NCBI GenBank assembly: GCA_958369755.1
Contig: CATXJC010000020.1
Coordinates: 1-34,799 of the forward strand
Direction of reading: 5' to 3'
Source: an uncultured Prevotella sp.
GTDB taxonomy: Bacteria > Bacteroidota > Bacteroidia > Bacteroidales > Bacteroidaceae
Length of the DNA stretch: 34,799 nucleotides
Shown here piece after piece: positions 1 to 7,196 of this stretch (positions are counted from its first letter, which is position 1; each line of letters opens with the position of its first letter). The translations under genes and the position numbers were made by a program. The notes under the pieces are model-generated. The model did no database searches and was not told the DNA's origin. It saw nothing but the letters and a program-made list of their open reading frames with translations.

Positions 1-2
1 AG

Positions 3-881
3 GAACGCCGCGAACAGCAGATGAAGAAATATGAGGAACAGCAGAAGATGATTGCTGAAACCAAGGACTTTATAGAACGCTTCAAAGGCACTTATTCTAA
101 AACCTTCCAGGTGCAGAGCCGCGTGAAGATGCTGGAGAAACTGGAACTTATCGAAGTGGATGAAGAAGATACAAGTCGCCTCCGACTCAAGTTCCCGCCG
201 AGCCCACGAAGCGGTGCTTATCCGGTTCAGATGAGCGATGTGGCGATGTCGTTTGATGGCAAGAAGATTTTCAGCGGCGTGAATCTTACCGTAGAAAGAG
301 GCGACAAGATAGCCTTCGTAGGAAGAAACGGAGAGGGTAAGTCAACGCTTGTGAAATGTATCATGGGGCAACTTCAGAACGAAGGAAAGTTGGAATTGGG
401 ACATAATGTGCAGATAGGTTATTTCGCCCAGAACCAGGCTTCTCTGCTCGATGGCGAACTTACCGTATTCCAGACCATTGATGATGTTGCCAAGGGTGAA
501 ATCCGCAACAAGATACGCGATTTGCTGGGAGCATTCATGTTTGGCGGAGAGGATTCTACCAAGAAGGTGAAAGTATTGTCGGGAGGTGAGCGCACCCGCC
601 TTGCCATTCTCAAACTGCTGCTGGAGCCGGTGAATCTGCTGATTCTCGATGAGCCTACCAACCACCTCGACCTGAAGACCAAGGATGTGCTGAAACAGGC
701 CTTGCTCGATTTCGACGGAACGCTCATCGTGGTTAGTCACGACCGTGATTTCCTCGATGGTCTTGTCAGCAAGGTTTATGAGTTCGGTCATGGTCGCGTC
801 CGCGAACATCTCTGCGGCATTTACGAATTCCTGGAATCGAAGAAGATGGAAAATCTTCAGGAACTGGAGAAGAAACAATAA
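3..881 (+). CDS. ABC-F family ATPase, C-terminal part (5' end outside window)
   Basis: The frame is open from the first bases of the window (codons for ERREQQ precede the first ATG at 21), so this is the 3' portion of a larger gene. It encodes the end of the inter-domain linker and the complete second nucleotide-binding domain: Walker A GRNGEGKST, ABC signature LSGGERTRL, Walker B LLILDEPTNHLD and the switch histidine in VSHDRDF. ABC-F proteins are soluble duplicated ATPases that act on ribosomes; they are not transporters. The sequence closely resembles the second half of the ABC-F gene at 3104-5086 (REQQ..Y..QQK; REHL-GIY near the end), so the two are paralogues. This one stops about 25 residues after the second ATPase domain and lacks the C-terminal coiled coil of the other. 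A strong terminator follows. The family is certain, the exact ribosomal role is not. Confidence 0.93.
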   Translation, partial: ERREQQMKKYEEQQKMIAETKDFIERFKGTYSKTFQVQSRVKMLEKLELIEVDEEDTSRLRLKFPPSPRSGAYPVQMSDVAMSFDGKKIFSGVNLTVERGDKIAFVGRNGEGKSTLVKCIMGQLQNEGKLELGHNVQIGYFAQNQASLLDGELTVFQTIDDVAKGEIRNKIRDLLGAFMFGGEDSTKKVKVLSGGERTRLAILKLLLEPVNLLILDEPTNHLDLKTKDVLKQALLDFDGTLIVVSHDRDFLDGLVSKVYEFGHGRVREHLCGIYEFLESKKMENLQELEKKQ

Positions 882-931
882 CCCCCTATTCTATTGTTTT
901 CTTATCAAAAAATACTTCAAGCATAAAACAA

Positions 932-971
932 AAAGTCCTGATGTTTCAAACAAACGAAACATCAGGACTTT
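932..971. terminator. Bidirectional rho-independent terminator
   Basis: A perfect 16-bp stem (932-947 with 956-971) encloses an 8-nt loop. On the + strand it is followed by a T-rich tail from 972; read on the minus strand it is also followed by T-rich sequence. It lies between the convergent ABC-F gene (ending 881) and M13 peptidase gene (ending 1040) and probably serves both. Confidence 0.92.
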
Positions 972-1039
972 ATTTTTTTCTATCTATTCGGAAAAAACAT
1001 TCCCGAAAAATTCTATTCGGAAAAATTTCCTTCTGAGAA

Positions 1040-3073
1040 TTACCAAAGCTCCAGGCGCTGGTTCTTAGGAATGAACAGCTTATCGCCCTGCTTTACACCA
1101 AATGCCTCATACCAAGCATCGATGTGAGGAAGCGCACCATCAACACGCCACTTGCCGAGAGAATGAGGATCATTCTTTACGCGGTTGCGGATTTCCTTAT
1201 CAGTAATGTTCTGTCCCCAAACACCTGCATAGGCGAGGAAGAAACGCTGGTCAGGAGTGAAACCATCCTTGTTCTTCAATGGCTTCTTGGCTGTAGCATT
1301 CTTGAAGGCATTGTATGAAACCATCAAACCACCGTGGTCGGCAAGGTTCTCGCCGAGGGTGAAACGGCCGTTGGCATTCAGATCAGGCAACACCTTGATG
1401 TTGCTGAAGAAATCAGCATACATATCAGCACGCTTGTTGAAACCTTCTGCATCTTCAGCAGTCCACCAGTCCTTCAGATTACCGCTAGCATCATACTGAC
1501 GACCCTGATCATCGAATCCGTGAGTCATCTCATGACCGATTACTACGCCGATAGCACCATAGTTGAATGCTGCATCAGCTTTAGGATCGAAGAAAGGATA
1601 CTGGAGAATACCAGCTGGGAAGCAGATTTCATTGGTAGTAGGATTGTAGTAAGCGTTCACGGTCTGAGGAGTCATGAACCACTCATCCTTATCTACCGGC
1701 TTTCCTGCCTTCTTTGCAATCTCCTTATCGTTGGCAAACTTGCGGCAAGCCAATACGTTCTCATAATAGCTCTTAGATGGGTCGATGCTGAGCTTGCTGA
1801 AATCAGTCCACTTGTTAGGATAACCAATCTTTACATAGAACTTGTCGAGCTTGTTGTGGGCAGCTTTCTTTGTAGCATCGCTCATCCAGGCCTGAGCATC
1901 GATACGCTGACCGAGACTGATCTGAAGATTCTTCACGAGTGTCTCCATCATCTTCTTAGAGCTTTCTGGGAAATAGCGCTTGCAGTAGATGCGACCGAGC
2001 GCCTCGCCCAACTGAGCCTCAACCTGAGTAGTAGCGCGCTTCCAAAGAGGATAATCCTCCTTACGGCCACTCATAGTCTTGCCGAAGAATTCGAAACGAG
2101 CTTCGCGAATCTCATCGCTGAGGTAAGAAGCAGAACTATTAATGATGTCCCACTCCATCAAAGCCTTCAATGTGCCTGCACATTCTGCAGCAGCCACCTT
2201 GTCATAACCGGCGAAGAAAGCAGGCTGACCTACGATCATCTCCTTGAGATATTCGCTCTTGATTCCCTCGGCGTTGGCAAGTGCCTCGAGAGGAATGTTA
2301 GGATAATTCTCCTTGAATTCTGCCAAGGTCATCTTGTTGTAGTTGGCCTGAGGATCACGAAGTTCGGTACGGCTCTTTGAGAAAGTAGCGAGCGTTGTTT
2401 CGTGAAGGAATACGGCAGAAGCCTTCTTGGCAGCTTCATCAGCAGAGAAACCATAGAGCTGGAACATCTTGCTGAGGTAAGTCTTATAAGCCTCACGGAT
2501 AGCTACAGTTGCAGCATCGTTGTTGAGGTAATAATCCTTGGCACCGAGAGTAAGACCGCCCTGCATCAGGATGTAGATGTTCATGGTTACGTTCTTCTCA
2601 TCGGCATCGAAACCTGAGACATAGCCCAAACCGAGACCCATCCATGCATACTTAACCTGAAGCTTCTGAAGCTCTTCCTTGGTCTTGGCAGCTTCAATCT
2701 CATCCAACAGAGACTTTACTGGAGCGATTCCAGCCTTGTTGCGGCTGTCAACATCCATAGAGAGTTTGTAGAAATCAGACAATTTCTGCTCGATGGTTCC
2801 AGCCTTGTAAGTCTTCTTCTGGAGTTCAGAAAGAATGGTGTTGATGCGCTTGTTGTTGTTCTCAGCCAGCTGGTCAAAACTGCCATAACGGCTGTAAGCG
2901 GCAGGAAGAGGATTGTTCTTCTGCCATCCGCCAGTAGCAAACTGATAGAAACTGTCTGCTGGCTTTACTGTCTTGTCGAGATTGCTCATGACAAGACCCG
3001 ATTTGTTCTGAGCATCAGCGCCTAATGGCAGAGCTGCGATCAGCATCATCGGTAAGATCATCTTCATTTTCAT
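1040..3073 (-). CDS. pepO: M13 family zinc metallopeptidase (neprilysin/PepO-like)
   Basis: This 677-aa protein has an N-terminal signal sequence ending near ALPLGADAQ, so it is exported. The catalytic zinc site is intact: HEMTH at about residues 514-518 supplies two histidine ligands and the glutamate base, and ENLAD at about 575-579 supplies the third ligand. The protein ends in Trp, as M13 enzymes typically do. The length matches the neprilysin/endothelin-converting-enzyme family of oligopeptidases, which cut short peptides outside the cytoplasm. It lies 30 bp after the stop of the ABC-F gene and in the same direction, so co-transcription is likely, and transcription should end at the hairpin 932-971. 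The substrate is unknown; the gene symbol reflects family resemblance only. Confidence 0.93.
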   Translation of the reverse strand: MKMKMILPMMLIAALPLGADAQNKSGLVMSNLDKTVKPADSFYQFATGGWQKNNPLPAAYSRYGSFDQLAENNNKRINTILSELQKKTYKAGTIEQKLSDFYKLSMDVDSRNKAGIAPVKSLLDEIEAAKTKEELQKLQVKYAWMGLGLGYVSGFDADEKNVTMNIYILMQGGLTLGAKDYYLNNDAATVAIREAYKTYLSKMFQLYGFSADEAAKKASAVFLHETTLATFSKSRTELRDPQANYNKMTLAEFKENYPNIPLEALANAEGIKSEYLKEMIVGQPAFFAGYDKVAAAECAGTLKALMEWDIINSSASYLSDEIREARFEFFGKTMSGRKEDYPLWKRATTQVEAQLGEALGRIYCKRYFPESSKKMMETLVKNLQISLGQRIDAQAWMSDATKKAAHNKLDKFYVKIGYPNKWTDFSKLSIDPSKSYYENVLACRKFANDKEIAKKAGKPVDKDEWFMTPQTVNAYYNPTTNEICFPAGILQYPFFDPKADAAFNYGAIGVVIGHEMTHGFDDQGRQYDASGNLKDWWTAEDAEGFNKRADMYADFFSNIKVLPDLNANGRFTLGENLADHGGLMVSYNAFKNATAKKPLKNKDGFTPDQRFFLAYAGVWGQNITDKEIRNRVKNDPHSLGKWRVDGALPHIDAWYEAFGVKQGDKLFIPKNQRLELW

Positions 3074-3103
3074 TTTCTTCTCTTTTTTATATTAATGTTA
3101 CTA

Positions 3104-5086
3104 TTATTTCGAAACTTCTTCCAGTTCTTCCGAAAGGAGCATCCAGCGCTCGTTCTCCTCATCGAGACCCTTCATGAGTTCGGTGTATTCAGTAACGAGT
3201 TCCATGTTGGTTGCATTTTCCGGTTTCATCAGGAGTTCATCAATCTCCTTCTTTCTCGCTTCCAGTTTTTCAATCTTCGCCTCACATTCCTTCACGGCTT
3301 TCTCAGCCTTACGAATCTTCTTCTGCTGTTCCTTATGTTCAGCGTAGCTCTGCTTGCCGGATGTGGCAGAGGCAAGACTGTCGGCTGTAGAACCTGATGC
3401 AACAGAAGAGCCGGAAGTATTGGCAGAAGGCGAACCGGCAGAAGCCATGCTCTGGTTGGCAAGCGCCTGATTGATGTTCTCGGCATTATGGGCACGGAGA
3501 TAATCGTAAATGCCACCGAGATGCTCACGAACCTTGCCGCCGCCAAACTCATAGACCTTATCAACCAGACCATCGAGGAATTCACGGTCGTGGCTCACGA
3601 TGATGGCTGTTCCATCGAAAGCCTTGATGGCTTCTTTCAGCACATCCTTCGACTGCATGTCGAGGTGGTTGGTAGGCTCATCGAGAATGAGGAAATTCAC
3701 CGGTTCGAGCAGGAGCTTGATCATCGCCAGTCGGCTGCGTTCTCCTCCACTCAGAACCTTGACAAACTTCTCAGAAGTCTCGCCGCCAAACATGAAGGCG
3801 CCCAGGAGATCGTTCACCTTCAGACGCATTTCGCCTGTTGCCACATTGTCGATAGTCTGGAAGATGGTAAGATTCTCATCCAAGAGCTGCGCCTGATTCT
3901 GGGCGAAATAACCAATCTGCACATTATGACCAATCTTGAGCGTTCCGGTGAAAGGAATCTCACCCATGATACATTTTACCAGGGTAGACTTACCCTCGCC
4001 GTTCTTACCCACGAAAGCCACCTTCTCGCCACGCTTGATGGTAAAGGTAACATGGTCGAAGACGGTATGGGCGCCGTAATCTTTGCGCACCTCATCGCAG
4101 ATGATAGGATAATCGCCACTTCTGAGACAAGGAGGGAATTTGAGGTGCATCTGCTTGTTGTCAACCTCATCCACCTCAATAGGCACGATTTTCTCGAGCT
4201 GCTTGATTCTGCTCTGCACCTGAACCGCCTTGGTAGGCTTGTAGCGGAACCGCTCGATGAAATCCTTGATGTCGGCAATTTCCTTCTGCTGGTTTTCGTA
4301 GGCACGGAGCTGCTGCTCGCGGCGTTCAGCACGCAACACCACATACTCATCGTATTTCACCTTATAGTCTTCTACCCTTCCGCAAGTAATTTCGAGGGTA
4401 CGGTTAGTTACATTGTTGATGAAAGCACGGTCGTGGCTCACCAGAACCACAGCCTTGGCACTCTGCGCCAGGAACTGCTCCAACCACTGGATACTTTCAA
4501 TATCAAGGTGGTTGGTAGGCTCATCGAGGAGCAGGACATCAGGCTTCTGCAACAGAATCTTGGCAAGTTCGATACGCATTCGCCAACCGCCGGAAAACTC
4601 CTTGGTTGGGCGCTCGAAATCATCGCGCGTAAAGCCAAGACCGGTCAAGGTGCGCTCTATCTCAGCCTCATAGTTTTCGCCACCCATCATCATGTAGCGT
4701 TCATGTTCCTGGGTAAACTTCTCTACGAGCTGAGCATAGCTTTCGCTCTCATAGTCGGTGCGGTCGGCCATTTCCTGCTGCATCTTGTCCAGACGCGCCT
4801 TCATCTCGGTATTATGGGCGAAAGCCTTGCGGGTTTCCTCTTTCACGGTCGTATCGTCCTGCAGTTTCATCACCTGTGGCAGATAGCCGATAGTGGTTTC
4901 GTTAGGAATAGCCACAACGCCATCAGTAGGTTTCTGCAAACCGCAGAGAATCTTGAGCATCGTTGATTTTCCGGCACCATTCTTACCCACCAGGGCAATG
5001 CGGTCGCGGTCGTTGATGACGAAACTTACATCATGAAAGAGAGGCTTGACGCCAAACTCTACTTTCAGTCCTTCTACTGAAATCAT
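3104..5086 (-). CDS. ABC-F family ATP-binding cassette protein, full length
   Basis: This 660-aa protein has two ATP-binding cassettes. The first has Walker A GKNGAGKST (about residues 34-42), signature FSGGWRMRI and Walker B LLLDEPTNHLD. The second has Walker A GKNGEGKST, signature LSGGERSRL and Walker B FLILDEPTNHLD. A charged linker joins them, rich in E, R and Q and corresponding to the ribosome-probing P-site motif region. The C-terminal ~70 residues (K/E rich, from about AEHKEQQKKI) are predicted coiled coil, as in Uup/YheS-type members. There are no membrane segments, so it is a translation-associated ATPase rather than a transporter. Before the coiled coil is a Ser/Ala/Gly-rich tether. 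It sits 52 bp downstream of queA and 30 bp upstream of the M13 peptidase. Drug-resistance (ARE) function cannot be judged from sequence alone. Confidence 0.94.
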   Translation of the reverse strand: MISVEGLKVEFGVKPLFHDVSFVINDRDRIALVGKNGAGKSTMLKILCGLQKPTDGVVAIPNETTIGYLPQVMKLQDDTTVKEETRKAFAHNTEMKARLDKMQQEMADRTDYESESYAQLVEKFTQEHERYMMMGGENYEAEIERTLTGLGFTRDDFERPTKEFSGGWRMRIELAKILLQKPDVLLLDEPTNHLDIESIQWLEQFLAQSAKAVVLVSHDRAFINNVTNRTLEITCGRVEDYKVKYDEYVVLRAERREQQLRAYENQQKEIADIKDFIERFRYKPTKAVQVQSRIKQLEKIVPIEVDEVDNKQMHLKFPPCLRSGDYPIICDEVRKDYGAHTVFDHVTFTIKRGEKVAFVGKNGEGKSTLVKCIMGEIPFTGTLKIGHNVQIGYFAQNQAQLLDENLTIFQTIDNVATGEMRLKVNDLLGAFMFGGETSEKFVKVLSGGERSRLAMIKLLLEPVNFLILDEPTNHLDMQSKDVLKEAIKAFDGTAIIVSHDREFLDGLVDKVYEFGGGKVREHLGGIYDYLRAHNAENINQALANQSMASAGSPSANTSGSSVASGSTADSLASATSGKQSYAEHKEQQKKIRKAEKAVKECEAKIEKLEARKKEIDELLMKPENATNMELVTEYTELMKGLDEENERWMLLSEELEEVSK

Positions 5087-5138
5087 CTATTTTAATTTAT
5101 AATTTACAATTAATAATTTATAGTTTTCCTAACTCCTT

Positions 5139-6413
5139 TTATGGAATGAGCAGGGATGAATCTCCATAGCTCAGGAAACGGAAATCATGCGAAAGAGCAT
5201 AATCGTAAACCTTCCTCCAATCGCCCTTGAGGAAAGCACTCACCAGAAGCAGGAGCGTACTCTGAGGCTGATGGAAATTGGTGACCAGCATCTTCACAAT
5301 CTTATACTGATAGCCAGGAGCAATGATAATCTGCGTGCTGGAATGGAGAGCCTCCAAGCCGTTGCGGTCCAGATAATCGATGATTGCCTGGATAGCCTGC
5401 ATCGGAGTGATTCCATCTACCAGATTGCCATCTTCAGAAAGCTCGTAAGGATCCCACTGTTTTACGTGCAGATCTTCTTCATTTGCCTCAGGATGCTTCA
5501 GCAGATGAACGCCCATGTAATAGAGGCTCTCGATGGTACGGACGCTGGTGGTTCCTACGGCAATGACCCGGCACTCGTGCTTGATGAGTTTTTCCAGACT
5601 GCGGCGATGAACAACAATGTATTCCGTATGCATCTGATGGCCTTCGATTTCAAGACTCTTCACCGGTTTGAATGTGCCGGCTCCTACATGCAGGGTTACT
5701 TCTTCGCGGTCGATTCCATGCGCATCAAGATCCTTGAGAACCGCCTCAGTAAAGTGAAGTCCGGCAGTTGGAGCAGCCACACTTCCCTTGATTTTAGAAT
5801 AAACCGTCTGATAGGTAGTCTTGTCGCTCTCCTCGGTCTTGCGGTTGAGATATGGAGGAATAGGCAACTCGCCTACTGCTTCGAGAATCTCAGCGAAAGA
5901 CACCTTGTCGTTGTCCCAATCGAAGTCAACCCAATAGTTGGTTCCTCCGCCTTTGGCAACCATTTTCTGCGCCTCAGAACCAAGAGCATCTCCGCGTCGC
6001 ATGGTAGCGCTGAGCGTAAGCTTATTGCCCTTGATTTCGAAATCACGCTTCAGGCTTCCCTCTTTCCATTTCTTCAGATTACCGATCATGCAGAGCCAGG
6101 AACAATGTCCGGTGGTCTGGAACATGAGTTCATAATCAGTAGGTTCTGCAGGCTCCATCAAGAAAACCTCAATAAGCGCACCTGTTTCCTTGCGGAAGTG
6201 CAGACGCGCTTGTATCACCTTGGTATTGTTGAATATCATCAAGGCTCCTTGAGGGAGATATGTGGGAAGATGATGGAAAACATCATCGCTTACCTCGCCG
6301 TGCTTATAGACCAGCAGTTTGCTGTGGTCGCGCTGGGCGATAGGGAATTTTGCGATGCGCTCATCCGGTAAATCATAGTTATAATCACTAATTTTAATGT
6401 GTTTTGTATCCAT
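5139..6413 (-). CDS. queA: S-adenosylmethionine:tRNA ribosyltransferase-isomerase
   Basis: QueA transfers and isomerises the ribosyl group of S-adenosylmethionine onto preQ1 in tRNA, the penultimate steps of queuosine synthesis in the anticodon of Asp, Asn, His and Tyr tRNAs. Recognisable family blocks are YDLPDERIA near the N-terminus, MIFNNTKVI, GSVAAPTAGLHFT, LHVGAGTFKPV, VGTTSVRTIESL and NFHQPQSTLLLLV. At 424 aa it is longer than the ~350 aa of many QueA proteins; the extra length appears to lie mainly in the middle. It follows the PAP2 gene by 48 bp, across a linker with AAAGTTCAAA-type repeats, and precedes the ABC-F gene by 52 bp. Confidence 0.96.
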   Translation of the reverse strand: MDTKHIKISDYNYDLPDERIAKFPIAQRDHSKLLVYKHGEVSDDVFHHLPTYLPQGALMIFNNTKVIQARLHFRKETGALIEVFLMEPAEPTDYELMFQTTGHCSWLCMIGNLKKWKEGSLKRDFEIKGNKLTLSATMRRGDALGSEAQKMVAKGGGTNYWVDFDWDNDKVSFAEILEAVGELPIPPYLNRKTEESDKTTYQTVYSKIKGSVAAPTAGLHFTEAVLKDLDAHGIDREEVTLHVGAGTFKPVKSLEIEGHQMHTEYIVVHRRSLEKLIKHECRVIAVGTTSVRTIESLYYMGVHLLKHPEANEEDLHVKQWDPYELSEDGNLVDGITPMQAIQAIIDYLDRNGLEALHSSTQIIIAPGYQYKIVKMLVTNFHQPQSTLLLLVSAFLKGDWRKVYDYALSHDFRFLSYGDSSLLIP

Positions 6414-6461
6414 TATTTATTTTACTTTTTGAACTTTCTATTTTGAACTTTTATTTCTGTA

Positions 6462-7166
6462 CTAAAAATGTGCCATCTGACAGGTGGCATAAAACACAAC
6501 CATGATAAGGGTAAATATCACTACGGTCATGATTTTATCTACATCATCATAGTCGTAACCCGTACTCGTATACTGGTTAGAAATATACTTAATCTTTGGG
6601 GAGATGCGGTAATACATCCTGATGTAGATAAGATAAACGACAACTCCCACCACAGCTCCGATAGCCAAACCGCAAAGAATGTCGACCGGATAATGAACAC
6701 CCAGGTAAAGACGGGTCCAGCAGTTTACGAGCGACCATAATAACAGAGTCCACGTAACCAGTTTGCTGCGGATGAGCAACGAGAAGAAGATGGCTAACGA
6801 AAGCGTATTGGCTGCATGAGCCGAACAGAAGCTGAAACTCTTGAGGCGCATATTGTCAACCACCTGAACCGTATACTTGAACATCGGGTCACTGGAAGGT
6901 CTGCATCTTTCAGCCAGCGGTTTGATGATTCCATCCACCAGTCCATCAGCCAGAAAGATACAGAGCAATGCTCCTCCTACCACGAGTGCAATCTGGCCCA
7001 TCATCTCGTTGTTTCTTATCACAACAACGAAGAGGACAATATAAAGCGGAATCCATGTCCAGCCCGACGTAAGCGCCATCGCCATCTGATCGAGCCAGAC
7101 ATTCTCGCTGCCGTTAAACACATGCAACAGCTGCATGTCAAAATCTTGTATCCTACTAAAATCCAT
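6462..7166 (-). CDS. PAP2-superfamily membrane phosphatase
   Basis: This 234-aa multi-pass membrane protein carries the three type-2 phosphatidic acid phosphatase motifs: KPLAERCRP, CSAHA (the SxxH variant of PSGH) and TRLYLGVHYPVD (R..H..D). Family members dephosphorylate lipid phosphates such as undecaprenyl pyrophosphate, phosphatidic acid or lipid A; the exact substrate cannot be read from the sequence. About five or six hydrophobic segments are visible, including one at the C-terminus. It lies 30 bp downstream of the batD/batE fusion gene and upstream of queA in the same direction. Confidence 0.9.
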   Translation of the reverse strand: MDFSRIQDFDMQLLHVFNGSENVWLDQMAMALTSGWTWIPLYIVLFVVVIRNNEMMGQIALVVGGALLCIFLADGLVDGIIKPLAERCRPSSDPMFKYTVQVVDNMRLKSFSFCSAHAANTLSLAIFFSLLIRSKLVTWTLLLWSLVNCWTRLYLGVHYPVDILCGLAIGAVVGVVVYLIYIRMYYRISPKIKYISNQYTSTGYDYDDVDKIMTVVIFTLIMVVFYATCQMAHF

Positions 7167-7196
7167 TCTCTTTATTTTAATCAGATTTTATCTTAA

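Noticed and set aside
3488..4966. A 492-codon + strand frame opposite the ABC-F gene
   Set aside because: The minus strand encodes a complete ABC-F protein with all motifs; the opposite frame is a shadow from biased codon use.
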